From the NCBI GenBank assembly GCA_963989385.1, contig OZ022513.1:23439928-23503927 (forward strand): 64,000 nt of DNA. Direction: 5' to 3'. Origin of the DNA: Ctena decussata. Its lineage: Eukaryota > Mollusca > Bivalvia > Lucinida > Lucinidae. The notes below the pieces were generated by a model. That model was not told the DNA's origin, made no database searches, and was given only the letters and a program-made list of their open reading frames with translations. Positions 36,801 to 51,800 of this stretch are shown here, piece by piece (positions within the stretch are counted from its first letter, which is position 1; every line of letters starts with the position of its first letter). Both the position numbers and the translations under genes were made by a program.

Positions 36801-39800
36801 ATTGAATATATTTCACAGATATTTCATGTATTATCACTTACTAACTTCTTTATTTTTTTGTAAATTTTGATATGTTATTTTTACTTTCTTAAATTTTATT
36901 TACTTATTTTCAAATAATTTCTATTTATCTAATTCTTTATATTTTTTGTGAAGTAAGTCACGTGCTGAGTAATTCAATACATTAGCCATTATTATAATCT
37001 CAAGAACAAGAAAATATGCAAGGTTTGAAGATGAAATACTGTTTCGTTTAAACAATATTTATTCATCAAAGGTAACATGTTAGAAACAGCATTTAACACA
37101 ATTGCAATGGCAGGATTTGAAAACAAGCAAAACGCTTATATCAGTCATCTCCTGATATTATTTCAAGGATCACTTCAGAGATCCAAAAGACTTCAGTTTA
37201 ATTAAATTGCATAACCTGTGTTTTGAGCAGTTTTGTGACAATATACATGTTTTTGACACATTTTGAAAACAGTAAATTGGTCAAAAGTCATTTGTTTTTA
37301 CAAGAACTGACACTGTAGTTTTGTTGGTTATAGACTGTGATTTGTCAATTATGGATTTCCCATCAGTGTCAATATTTTGTTTCCACAGAGTATATAATTT
37401 TATTTTCGCTTCTCTAATTATGGATTTTGATTGTGAATAGGGATAGATGTGAACTTAAGATTTTGTAAACATTACCAGAATATATGTATCAAAAAGGTTT
37501 TTGAAATTAAACCAAGGTATCTCTGTTATTGATTTCCCCCATTTTGGGCCTCTCAAAGAGACTGCTGGGACCCTAGTCTAGAGAAGACTGGCTAGCCAGA
37601 GAAGATTGTTTATTGGATTAGATAAGGATTACATAACTTACTAATGACAAAAATCCAGGTCTTTAAATAACAAGCTATAAAAAAGGGCTTGTTACCTAGG
37701 CACCTAGTTTCTCAACAATTTCGGTGCTATCCTAAATATTTTTGACTGAACATTAGAAAGGATGGAAGTTCACCTGACTCTAAGGCTCATAGGTGAGCTG
37801 ATAGTATAGGCAGGCATCTGTTGTCTGTCAACCGATATCCTTTCTGCATCAACATCTTCAAACAGCTTAGGAACCACGGGACAACTTAAAGTAAAATTTA
37901 ATGGGATATCTGCATGGGGTATGGGATGAAAGCTTGGTCACATGACCAGCTTTTGTTATTTTAATTTGTTAAGCATGCGCAAGAGGTTTCATTATACTGT
38001 CAGCCAGCTTACTGTAGGATGTCTGAGATATTTGTCTTTCAAACTTTTTTGCAATTTTAATGTGAATGGGGTTGCTTTGAGGGGAAGCAGCTCTGTCATT
38101 GTCTTCATTCTCAATGGGGGGGTTAAATCTTAGTGGAAAAAAATTGCTACCTTTACAGGAGCAAACTTTTTTCTTTTAACAATTAAAGTTCCAGTGATGA
38201 AAATAGCTGAATTTCCAAACAGTGACTCATTATGATCCACCTCATCAGGATCTATGCCGTTTGCCCTCTAGTCTTTGAATTCTCAGTATGATATAGCTTG
38301 GATCAAACATTTTTTTTTTGAAAATTTGCAGATGCAAATTTTGTTATCTCAAGTTCTGCAATTAGAGGGTTAAAGAGGCATCTAAATTTAAAAGGGCTGT
38401 GTTGTCCAGGGAGCAAACAGGAAAATACTGAAGGTGTTCCCTGTGTAAAATGGTGGTAAAACTTGGTGTACCAACACATCTAAACAATGTTTTTCACTAC
38501 ATATTTCAGCCAAACCTATAGACTTGCTGGCCAAGTACATCAGTGCTGAAGATGACGAACTTGCTGTGGAGATGCATGAACCTTACACATATCTTTATGT
38601 AAGTTACTTTAACTTTCAGTCCCAGATGAAAAAATAGTGATTAGAGGATGGGTGTGGGTCATGGTATAAGTGGGGGAAGGTTAGTGAGAGAGTTTGAGCT
38701 TGATGTGAAGATGCATGGATCTTACACATTATCTTTAAGTTTATTTTGTTGAGCTGTTTGATAAGCGAGGCAGGCTATTTTCAGGAAATTTCTGTTAGCT
38801 TTCTGTAAAACTCATACCTATGTACTAAAACCCACCTTGAGAACTGCTCATATTAGGTGGATGTACATGTAAGGAGAAGTCAAAGTGTAGGTTTTTAGCT
38901 CACCTGGCACAAAAGACCATTGTAAGCTTTTGTTACAAATGAATGCATTTGTTGTGCATCATGCATCAACAGTTGTAAAAAAACTACTCTTAAGACTTCT
39001 GTTCTGAGACCGTTGGACCCATGACAACAAAATGAAATGAGCCACGACACGAGAAAACCGACAATGTGGTTGTGCGCCCAGCGCAAACTCAGATCAGCCT
39101 GGGCATCCTCCTAGTCCGCTAAGACTCTTTGCTAAGCGCTTAAAGGGTAGCTAAGGGTCTAAGCTACCTCCATGCAGACAGTGAAGACTCTGATCAGACT
39201 GGGCGGATGCCCAGGCTGATCTGAGTCTGCGCTGGACGCACAACCACATTGTTGGTTTTGTCATGTCGCGGCTCAAATATCAAGACTGGAGAGAGAGAAT
39301 GTATTTGACATCAGAATCCTTTGAAAATTGGCTGTTAAGCATGAATTTCTAACAAAATCAGGTCAGAGTCTTCAAAATGTTGCTGAAATTTCACTGCTTT
39401 TGAAGGTGGTCCAACCTATATGTCCTATGGGGCATGATGCTTGGAACATAATGCTTCTGAAAAAACACAGAATATAAAGAAAATTTATTCTTCTTATAGA
39501 AAATACCATAAATATCTTCATCTCAGGTGACGGAAACATTTAAATTTTCACTCATGCTTTTTTCATCACACTTGATGAAATATTCATTGTTCACAGCAAA
39601 AGAGTAAATATTCTCTATGTCTTCAGGGTTTAACTATCACAGACTTGGAAGATTTATTAGAGGATATTAAAGTTTATCTGGAACTAGAACAAGGCAAGAA
39701 CACAGAATATTGGCGGGATATTGTTACCGTGACAACGGATGAACTGACAAAGTTACGGAAAATGGAGTCCAGCTCTAAAGGTATGTTGATAGCATGAAAT

Positions 39801-42800
39801 GTATGGTTACAGAGCTCCAGATAAGGTGGGGTTTCGAGGAAAGTTCTAAGATAATTTTTCTTACTCATTTGATCTGTCTTAGAAGCTGATAGCTTTTTTC
39901 CGCAAAAAATAGTAGCATACTTGGTTTTATTGTCCAACTTACAACTAGAGGAAGCAAGAATTAATTTTCCAGCAGCATCAGCGGTGGCTTTGGTGGCTTA
40001 AACTTTACAACAAGGTTTCTGGTTTGACTCTGACTTTTGACAGTGCACAGACACCTGGTGAGACATAGCATTCTACAGCTGGTGTGTACTAGGAGACTTA
40101 ATGAATTCTAGACTGATGTCCTTGTTAAGCTAACAATGCTTGCAGCATCTGGATGTTTGTACAAGCGCTAAGACAAGTTTTCTTGGTAGTGTAGTGCAAA
40201 TAAATATCATTTCAGTATTTTTTTTAGATTTCAGAGATCGTCGAGAGGGTATAAACCAGTCTGTGACAGATGAGGTGACTTCAGTATTTAAAGGAAAGAC
40301 AACCAGTCAGCTCATGTTATTGGAAGAACAGATCAAGAAGAAATTGGCTGGTGGGGAAGGAGTTGATGTTGGTATGTTTTTGTGATTGTTTCCACAACTT
40401 TGTTACTTAAAGGCATGAACAATTGCATTGTAATAGCTTTATGGTTTAGAAACTTTAATCCAACTGCAGCAATTTTTTTTGTCAGCTGTGATTAACAGAT
40501 GCTGAGACATTGTCACAAACAGTCCACCTTTTGGGCACCAAACTGTTGCATTTTTTTATAGGTTAAGGAAAAGTTCATTCTGAAAAGTTACGGCAGCTTT
40601 TTGTTCAAAGTTCATCTGCCATCTTAATCCAGAAATGGATATCTTTAAGTCTGGGCAGCACATGTGACAGGTCAGTGTCTCAGTATGGGTCCACCATTAA
40701 AGAATTTGCTCCTCAGGGAGCAAATTCATTCCTTAAGATTAGAACCCATTTTAGAAGCCCATGTACTATACTGTCCTGGGAAGCAAACAGGAAGCCACTG
40801 AATTTGTTCCATTTTGAATAAATGGTGGAAAAGATGAAGGTGCACCCATCACTTGTTATTTATATCTAGACCATGAGAATGTTGACATTTTTCAGGCTAT
40901 TGGGAATCTCTGGTTCAGCAGCTTAAAGCTCACATGGCTAAAACACGACTGAGAGAAAGACATCAGGAGGTGTTACGGCACAAACTCTTCAAACTAAAAC
41001 AAGAGGTATTTATGAAAAATATTACAGAATACGTTATTTATAAGAACTATATCAGCTCAAGCTGGGATTTATTTGCACAATTTATCGCTGTATGGTGGTT
41101 GGATGATATCACAAGCATGGCCCACAAGTGATATAACTTATTATAACTGACTGACAGGCAGTGGTATGTTGCTCAACAAATCTTGTTTGGAGCTAAACTG
41201 TTTCAATTCTATCACAGAAAATTGCAGAAAAATGTGTTCATTTACTTCACATAGTCTGAACCATTCTTCTGGTGTGTGACAAACCCCACCAACAATTTTG
41301 ACTGTTTATGTCTATTTAATTCTTTTCCATGCTTTTTTTTTAGCTCACCTGAACCATGGGCTCAGGGTGAGCTATTGTGATCACTCAGTGTTCGTCTTTC
41401 GTCGTCCATCATCACAATTTGCTTTAAATGACCTCTTCTCAGAAACCTCTAGGCCTAGAGCTTTGATATTTGGTATGAAGCATTGTCTAGTGGACCTCTA
41501 CCAAGTTTGTTCAAATAGTGGCACTGGGGATTAAAATTGCCCTGCAGCGGGGAGTCTTGGGTTTGAAAATAAAATATACTTAAAAATCTTTTTCTCCAGA
41601 TCTGCATGGCTCAGATGCTTGAAATTTGGTATGTAGTATTGCATAGTGGTCCTTTACCAAGTTTGTTCAAATGGTGGCCCCAGGGTCCAAGATGGCTTTG
41701 CAGCAGGGAGTCCAGAGTTTGAACTATAGACTACACAAAAAAAATATAGCACTGTTTGCTCAGACCTATCCGTTCCAATTCTTAAAATTCTTATGGCATG
41801 TTTTCTGCAGCAAGGAATAGAGTCAGAGCCATTGTTTCCATCTGGTATTCCAAGGGAGGGCACTCCAAAGGGAAAGTCAAGGGAAGGTACTCCAGATGTA
41901 CAGGATGACTCCAGGACTGTGGAGATACCTGAAACCAGTGTTAAAACAGAGACGTATACGCAAGCACAACAAGGAACAAGCAGTGAAGGGTAAGACACAT
42001 GGTATCCCACACGAGTGGCTATTTCATATGATTTCTTAAACAAACTTTTGGCAAGTGTCTTAGATTTCATATGAAATGGCCATGAGTGTGAGATTCTGTT
42101 TGTCATATAATCATTTTTCGTAGAAACTGACAGTGTCTCCAACAACAACAAACATTGTCATAATATTTTATGATGTAATCAGGGCAGGTTATTTCTGGGC
42201 AATAGCACTGGGAAACTGTCAGTGCCAGGGCATCCTAATTATATGGGTAATAAACAAGGGCCTACTGTAAAAATGTTTAAGCATGGCTTGTGATGTTAGG
42301 CTTATGATAAAAAGACTCACAGAAGGTAGACATAGGTTTTGCTTTTCTGGTGGTGTCAGCAGTGGCAGCATAAACTTTACTTCAGGTTTCCTGGCTTAGC
42401 TCTGTTTTTCGAATGCACACACAGTCAGAAGAGACACTGCATTATACAGGAACACTTGTTCTTATTTCTACATAAATAGAGGATCTTACATTGGTGTTTG
42501 TGTATTATTGAATTTATTAAACAAGTTGGGGAAAAAGGTAAGATGCGAGGCTTTGCCGAGCATCTTATCAGTTTTCCCCAACGAGTTTAATAAATCTAAT
42601 AATACAGGAGCACGAATGCAAGATTCTTTTTATCATATGACACTAAAATTGCATTTTATTAGCAAAATTTGCACTAAAACGTCAGATTTCGCCATTACAA
42701 AACGCGACATTTTTATGGACATCAACGTATAAAGTTACAACCTACTTTGCATATTTAATCCACTAGTGGATTATCGTTTTTAATGCATGGCTTTATTACA

Positions 42801-45800
42801 CTCTCAGATGCAACGTCATATGATAAAAGCACATCTTGTGATCCCTCATTAGAACCGTCTCAGCAAGACGGCTGAGATGGTTCTACTGATATGTCACAAC
42901 ATGTGGAAAATGAGCCCTCCAATTATCTCCATTACTCTTTCTTATTTTTGACTATATGCGTCATTGTTGTGTATAAATAGACTTGAAAGAGACGCTGAAG
43001 AAAGACCAGAAATGGACGATGGTGATAATGACGATGCTATACTCACAGAAGCTGATCTCGTAGAAGAAGAAGATCAGTCTGTTCTAGATTACAATGCTGG
43101 AGGTTACTCTCCAAAACTTACTACGCCAAATGACCTTGATATTGATGCTGTGATATATGACCCAGAGGATGACATGAAAAAATTAGAATTGGCAAGGAAA
43201 CAAGTTCGGTCTTTTGGAAAAGTTAGGGTAGGTGTAGATTTATTAATATTCCTTCATATTATAAAGTATGTTGAGGTATGAATAGATAAATATTGGAAGG
43301 AGTAGGCTCTAGAGGTTTATAGGGCACTGGTTTACTATTCATACACTTCATTTATTCCTGCAAAAGGTTAAATGATTGTCTGTATAAGGAAATGCCCTTG
43401 AGGGTATCCAAAATTGTTAAATTGCAAACATAAATACATGTACAGTTCTCTTATAAAATTATTATTTTCAGAAACTGGCTTACTATATTTATCTTGCTAT
43501 AGATTGGGGGATTTTCCCTTTCATTATTACTACAAATTTGAGCCACAACACAACAAAACCATCAAAGTGGCATATACACCCAGCAAAGACTCAGATCAGC
43601 CTTAATCAGAGTCTTCCCTGTGTGCTTAAAGGGTAGCTTAGGGTCCAAGTTACCTGCATGCCAACAATCAAGACACTGATCAGACCGGGTTGATGTCTAG
43701 GCTGATCTTATGTCTTCGCAAGGTGCATATGCCACTTTGTTGGTTTTGTTGTGGTGTGGCATACATGTAGCTCAGGCTTATGTATTTCTATGATCAGATG
43801 GGATTTTCTCTTCAAAAACAAGCCCCTAAAATCTATGTCCATCTTGTAAGATGGATCTCATAAGGTGCATCTAGGTTTTTTTTTTGGATTGCTTTTGAAG
43901 GGAAAAACCCGGTCTTATATCTGACTTAATACAGTAAGTGAAGGTGTGTTAATAGACATTATTTCTAATTTTAGCTTGATGGAGAGTCAGAGTTTATCAA
44001 GAAAGCCAAGGAAGGGATGAATGATGATGAGGCACAGTTTAGTGTGGAGTTTCCTGTGGATACTCAGGCATTCATGTGGTCAGACAAATACAGACCTAGG
44101 AAGCCACGGTTCTTTAACAGAGTACATACAGTGAGTACCTTTCTTTTTTTATGCCCCCGTGACGATAGTCAGGGGGCATTAAGAGTTGCTCCTCTGTCTG
44201 TCTGTCTGTCCGTCCGTCCGTTCGTCACACTTTACGGTATAGAGTTTGTGTAATCAACTCCTCCCAGAGTTTTCAGTGGATCTTTTTCAAACTTCGCATA
44301 CATGTTGTGGACATATTGAAGATGTGCATGTGGGTTTATGTTGGAGCTGGAATTAATTTTGACAGAATTACAGCCTTTTGAACTTAGTCATTTTAGGCAA
44401 ATTTTTACATTGTAGGGTATGTAGTTTGTGTAATCAACTCCTCCCACAGTTTTCAATGGATCTTTTTCAAACCTTGTATACCTGTTGTGGACATATTGAA
44501 GATGTGCATGTGGGTTTTTGTTGGAACTAGAATTGATTTTGACAGAATTACGGCCTTTTGAACTTAGTTATTTTAGGCAAATTTTTACATTTGTAGGGTG
44601 TGGAGTTTGTGTAATCAAGTCCTCCCTCAGTTTTCAATCTATCTTTTCCAAACTTTGCATACATGTTATGGACATATTGGAGATGTGCATGTGGGTTTTT
44701 GTTGGAGCTAGACTTAATTTTGACAGAATTGTAGCCTTTTGAACTTAGTCATGTACTTTGTGTAATCAAGTCCTCCCACAATTTTCATTGGCTGTTTTTC
44801 AGACATTGGAGACTTTTTGTGGACATAGTGAAGATGTGCATGTTGGTTTTGATAGGAAAAAAATAATTCCTGAGGAAATATGGCCTTTTAAACTTAGTCA
44901 TTTTGGGCTGCATATTGCACTGTAGGGTATAAAGTTTATGTAATGTTCTAGTGGATTCTTTGTAAATAGAATTTGTGCTTGAAAGGTGCTTTAGAAATGT
45001 ACACATGTCCTGTGACAGGCGGTACCTGGGGGCATCATTAGTGTCTTACAGACACAATTTTCTAGTTCTTTCTTGCGTTTTGTCTCTAGTGCAATTTGCA
45101 GAAAGCTAGATGCACGGTACAAAATCTAGGTATAATATTGGGACAGATAGGTCCTAGCAAACAGTGCTGACCCAGATCAGACTGCTCCTAAAGGAGCAGT
45201 CTGATCAGGGCCTAACTTGTTTGCCATTCCATCTGCATCTTTTCGATGCATTGCATCATTGTGAAACCAGACATTTTCATTTGTAGGACATTTACAGTGA
45301 TTGTTTTAGGCATGCCAATATTTAGCAGTTTCATGTTAATTATTGCTTTTCCATAGCATCGCTCTTTGCATTGGTGGTAGCGTATTATAAAACATTCATC
45401 AAGTGTTCTGTTCTAGCTCTGAAACTGTGATAGTGTGCTGACAGGTGAGAAACAGCACTTTGCAGAAATCTTGTTTGTCTTGACAGGGTTTGATGAATTT
45501 TTATCCAGCTATGATTCTTCTTTCCATCAGATACTGTACATACCTAATTCTCCATTAGTGTGGAAGATGTTCCATTATATGTTTCAGTTTCACAGAAGGA
45601 CTCTGTAGCATATATATTCCTGTCTCTTTTCAAAGTGTGCAAAATAAATCTTTAAGCTAAATCAAAGATGTATTAAGAACCACAGAATTTACATTTACAC
45701 TTTGCTCTGGAAGACAGCATATAATTAAAATCTTAAAGAGTTCCTTCATGAGCAGAGAATACATTCACAAAAAGGAACATGGGCCAGACTAGGTAGTTTC

Positions 45801-48800
45801 GGCTAATTAAGCCTCTTCAGTGACCCTGACAATATCTGGTGATGAAACCAGAGAAAAGGGAACTATAATTTCTTAATCTTAATTGGACAGTCATTAAGAT
45901 AAACATTCTGACAAAGTTTGATCATTTCAGTTTAGGGGTGCACGATATTACCGGTATATCAGTAAACCATGATTCGAAATTCCCACGATACGAATCACGA
46001 TATTTTTGGCCATACCGGTACGCTCGGTAAATTTCGGAAGTTTCCGGACATTCTAGTGAAAATGTTTTATATTTTATATGCTTTTAATTAACAGTTTCCT
46101 TTTCATTTTGTTAGTATTTTTCCCCAAATATTCTTTTCTCATAAAACGGATCTAGGTAGTGGAGTCAATTAAAGCCGATAGTCTTTAAAAACAAGTTTTG
46201 ATTGTTTACTTTTGCCAGAGACTCGCTTCCTCTTCTGTCTTTTATCTCCGTAATCTTCACCCACAAAAACAGATGTAAACAAAAGTTACCGTGATTTTAG
46301 TTTAATCCTTTTGTCAGTATCCAATTGATCCTATCACTCCAACGGAATATCATTTTGACACATATTCCCATTCATAACTTAAATATTCGAACATCTCTTG
46401 GAACATTTTTTTTGTTGTGTGTATATCTTAGTACATTTTCACTTACGGGAAGTTTCATTATTTTGTTGACATACACTGCAGATCCTGATCACACTGCTCC
46501 AAGGAGTTGTCTGATCTGGGTCTACAACATTTACTCAGCAATTACTGTCCGATTATTTAGTGTATCTCCCTTTCATGTCACCGATAAAATAATTCACCTA
46601 GACTTCGGACACGTGTCAATTCCTTTGATCTTTGACGACAACCGGTGTTGAAAATCTGCATGCTTTTTTCATTCTCGCCTTGGGGCAAAACTAGGTCAGA
46701 GCCGAATAACAAAGAAGCCATGCAATAGATGCATGGACCCTAGGGTCATGTCAGTAAGTAAGTCAATTAGTAAAATAAAATGAGATCGCAGACTTGTAAC
46801 AGTTGTATTTTAATAAAGTACATGAGCTGGGTGTTTTTTTGGTGTTAAAATAAACAGGTAAAGAATGGGATGTTCATTATTTATTACAATCATTTAATAA
46901 AAGACAGAAGCAAACAACACAGTAAAAGCAAGTAACATGGAAGTATGAACTGAAAAAGAAGTCGCGATATATCGTGATACATATCCCAATACAGATCAGT
47001 GTATCGTGAATATCGCGATACGGTTTTCAGTGGTGATACCCACCCCTACTTAAGTTCCTAGCATTGCATAAAAGGCATTGTGGCATCTGATCAGGATCAG
47101 GGTCTACTTAATTTTAATATTCTGAAGGTAAAAAATCAGTTAAAAATCCACTAGTTGTTGATGGACTAGTGTCACTCCTTGTTGTCATTGTCATATTGTA
47201 AGCCTATGAAAATACATGTACTCTAGCAAACTTTGTGATATTTTCAGGGTTTTGAATGGAACAAATATAACCAGACTCACTATGACATTGATAATCCTCC
47301 ACCTAAGATTGTTCAGGGATACAAATTTAATGTAAGTATAGATTTAGTGAAACGTTTGTTCAAAAATACTGTAGTTTTATTAAATTTGGAATACCCAGGG
47401 TTGCCACAGTCAGGGAAAAACAGATGAGCCGCGACACGAGAAAACCAACAATGTGGTTGTGCGCCCAGCGCAGACACAGATCAGCCGGAGCATCCCCGCA
47501 GTAAGATCAGAATCTTCGCTTAGCTCTTAAAGGATAGCTAAGGGTCTAAGCTGCCTCCATGCGGACAGCGAAGACTCTGATCAGACTGGGCGGATGCCCA
47601 GGCTGATCTGAGTCTGCGCTGGGCGCACAACCACATTGTTGGTTTTGTCGCGTCGCGGCTCAAATGATTTTTTTCCAGGCCAAGGAAAAGTCATGGAATA
47701 TTGTATTTGGTCAGGGAACTTTGGAAATGACTTGAAAAGTTAGGGGAAGGTCGGGGAATTTCAAAATTAATGGCTACGGCAGTCTTCAGAAAATATTCTG
47801 TTTATGGGGAAATGATGCACTTGCTAGAGAAATAGTCTAGGGACAGCTTCCTTTTCATTGGGGGCTAGTCATAAAGGAAAGAATTTGCTCTGTCTAGGGA
47901 GCAAATTCTTTCCTTTAAGAGTTGTCCCCAATATGCGATATGATACAATTAGCACTGTAAAACTAACTTTTGATCCTTAAAAAGGGTATGGAAAACTGTT
48001 AAATGTTGGGAAAAAATCAGGGAATTTTGAATTGGAGGATAAGTGGCAACCCTGTTTATTAATAATAATATGTTCAGAAACACTGTAATTTCTGTAAATT
48101 TGGAATACATTAACCAATCACTGTAAATAGTCTAACTTTTGAAGAAGGGGCTATAAACACATTCAGAAAGTGATTTTGGCCTGTAGTTCATTTACTAAGC
48201 AGAATGTGTTGGGGACATTATTTCCTTTCGTCCACCTTCAATATTGCATTAAAACAATTATTTTAGCCTCTCATAAGAATTGCTTCACGAAAGCTGTTCT
48301 AATTATGGGTCATTCTATGACCTGCGACATGATAAAACCAACAGAGTGGCATATGCCCCCAGCAAAGACTTAGATGAGCCTGGGCATCAGCTCAATCTGA
48401 TCAGAGTTTTTGCTTTGGGCGTAAAGGATAGCTAAGGGTCTAAGCTACCTTCATGTGGGCAGCGAAGACTCTGGTCAGACTGAGTCTTTGCTGGACCCAC
48501 ATGTCACTTTGTTGGTTTGGACATGTCACGTCTCAGTTATGTTTGTGGTAGTTAGGCCTGGATCTACATAATAAAAACAAATAAAACATGTTTTGTTCAT
48601 ATTTTCAGATTTTCTATCCAGATTTAATAGATAAAACACAGACACCAGAATACACAGTGGTAAGTATACTTGTTAATAAGTTAGGATAATTACAATAATT
48701 TAGGCAGCTGGAATGTTTGTCAATATTTAGGGTCATTACATTAATTCAACAATTTACCATCTTATCAAAATCGTTGAAAAAGTTCGTGGACTCAGGGCTG

Positions 48801-51800
48801 CCACAGTCAGGGTAGAACGTCTGGAAAATGATTTTTCTCTCCAGGTCAGGAAATTTGTGGTTGGTCAGGGAAATTTGGAAAGGATTGAAAAGTCAGGGAA
48901 AAGTTAGGGAATTTGAAAATTAATGGCAGTGGTGTTCTTTGGAAACCATACTTATTCTGTTCAAGGGGAAAAGATGCATTTTTTTAAAGAGATAATCCAG
49001 GCACATCTCCCTCCTTATTGGGGGCTACTCTTCAAGGAAAGAATTTGCTCTCTCAAGGAGCAAATTCTTCCCTTTAAGAGTAAGCCCCAATTTTCAAATG
49101 ATACGGTTAGCACTGTTGAAGTAAAGAGTCAGGGAAAAGTCAGGGAAATTTGAAGTGGGGGATAAGTGGCAACCCTTGACATTTAAAATGACAATGCTTG
49201 TGATAATTATTGATAATTATTGAACATTATCAAAAAAAGATATTAAAATATATCTGTAAGGTGTATAGGTACACCTCCTTGTTTTTCCACCATTTTACAG
49301 ATGGGAATAACTTTCAATCTTTTGCTTCCCTGGATGAAAACTGGAGCCTACTTTTAAAAGAAAGATTTTGCCTCTACAGGAGCAAATTCTTTTGTTTAAG
49401 AGTTGACTCCCTACAGAAAGGGAGACAAAGCGAAAATTGCATAGTTGCATCTTCTGAAAGTGTACCCATTTGTCTTAATTTGAGAAATTACTCTCTTGTC
49501 AGAAGCTTTGGAAGATAGAATTAAAGTTAGTTGAAATGATTTGGGTAGAGAAACATAGTTAAGGTTTTCAACTTTAAAATACCGGTAGTTATTTTTAGAA
49601 TTATACCTTTAGAATATTCAAAGAATGTATCCTTATTTCAGACTCCAATAGAGGACAGTCCTGATTTTGCTGTCTTAAAGTTCCATGCTGGACCACCTTA
49701 TGAGGTAAGTATGTTGACCATAGTTTATTGGTGAGAGTAATAATATCTTCTTCAAGTCAATTAAAAGTCTGCATAAACTTTGAATTAGCATTTTTATGCC
49801 CCCAAAGGGAGGCATATTAAAATGGCACATGCCATCAGTTCTGTCTGTCTGAATGTCTGTCCATAACAAATTGATATCTTTGGGATCCCTCAAAAATACT
49901 GAAGCGAACTATATCAAAATTCACAGAAAAGTAAAGGGTAATGAGAAGGTTGTAACGCATAAGATTTGTTCCCATGCTCATTGCCAAGGTCACAATCATT
50001 GGTGAAAGGTCAGTTTATGTCATTGCAATTATTCAAAAAGTGCTGAAGCCAATCTGATCAAAATTTAACTTTTTAGATTAAATTAAGAGAAAATGCATAA
50101 ACCCTTGTGTATCTGGATACACCGAAATTGGAACAGTGTACACATCTGTGTTGTCTGATCTGGTTAAAGCCTTCTCTGTTCACGACTATATGAGGCGCGG
50201 CACAAGAAAACCAAAAAAAGTGGCTTGTGGGGCCCAGCGAAGACTCAGATCAGCGTGGCAGCCGCCAAGTCAGATCTAATTAAAATCTAAAAAGAGTTCC
50301 TTCATGAGCAGAGAACACAATCGGAAGAAGCAACATGGCCCATACTTAGAAGTTTGGGCTATTCAAGCCTCATCAGTGACCCTGAAATGAACTGGTGGCA
50401 AAAGCCAGGGAAAGTGCACTGTAATTTCTCAGTTTTTGTCGAGCCCGCTTGCGGTGAGCGAGACATAGTTGTTACAATGTCAGTTCGGTGTATGTCCATG
50501 CGTGCGTTAGTGCGTGCATCCGGATTTGTCTGAGCCATAACTTCTACATTTTATTGATGGATTTCAAAATAATTTGGCACAGTTGTTCTCCTTGATGAGT
50601 AGAAGTGCCATTTGAAACATTTGTTCATGTAGGTCCAAGGTCAAGGTCACACTTGAAGGTCAAATGATAAAATGGCCATAAATTGAGCTTGTCCGAGCCA
50701 TAACTTCTACATTTACAGATGGATTTCAAAATAATTTGGCACAGTTGTTCTCCTTGATGAGTAGAAGTGCCATTTGAAACATTTGTTCATGTAGGTCCAA
50801 GGTCAAGGTCACACTTGAAGGTCAAATGATTAAATGGCCATAATTTGAGCTTGTCCGAGCCATTACTTCTACATTTATGGATGGATTTCAAAAGAATTTG
50901 GCACAATTGTTCTCCTTGATGAGTAGAAGTGCCATTTGAAACATTTGTTCAGGTAGGTCCAGGGACAAGGTCACATTTGAAGGTCAAATGATAAAATGGC
51001 TATAAATTTAGCTTGTCCGAGCCATTACTTCTACATTTATGGATGCATTTCAAAATAAATTGGCACAATTGTTCTCCTTGGTGTTTAAAAGTGCCGTTTG
51101 GAAAATTTATTCAGGTAGGTCCAAGGTCAAGGTCACACTTGAAGGTCAAATGATAAAATGGCCATAATTTGAGCTTGTCTGAGCCTTAACTTCAACATTT
51201 ACGATTGGATTTCAAAATAATATGGCACAATTGTTCTCTTTGATGAGTAGAAGTTCCATTTGGAACAATTGTTCAAGTTGGTCCAAAGTCAAGGTCACAC
51301 TTGAAGGTCAAATGATAAAATGGCTATAAATTGAGCTTGTCCGAGCCATTACTTCTACATTTACAGATAGATTTCAAAAGAATTTGGCACAATTGTTCTT
51401 CTTGATGAGTGGACGTGTCAAGTGACATACGTGTTTGGGTAGGTCCAAGGTCAAGGTCACACTTGAAGGTCAGATATTGTAATTGTCATACATTGAGCTT
51501 GTCTGGGTCATCACTTCTACTTATTTTCCTTTGTGAAAATTTGAAAAAAAAGAAGAAAATGCTGGCTAAGCATGATGTTGTTTGGCTTATTTCTAGAGTG
51601 AAGCAGTTACTTAGATGACATACTTATTGGCCACTATAGCAAACAGTGGGCTCGACCAGTTGTCCCTGGACAACCTTCTAGTTATAAGGCAGTCAATTGA
51701 AAGACTGATAAGTATCTAAAAGGGGTCCAAAGTCTATGCTGTGTGCTTTAAGGCAAGCTAATGTCTAAGCAAGCTCGATGTAAACAGCCAAGACTGGTCA

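Noticed and set aside
41654..42151. 165-codon minus-strand frame
   Set aside because: It is antisense to CACTIN exon 14 and its flanking repeat; the plus strand is the conserved coding strand.
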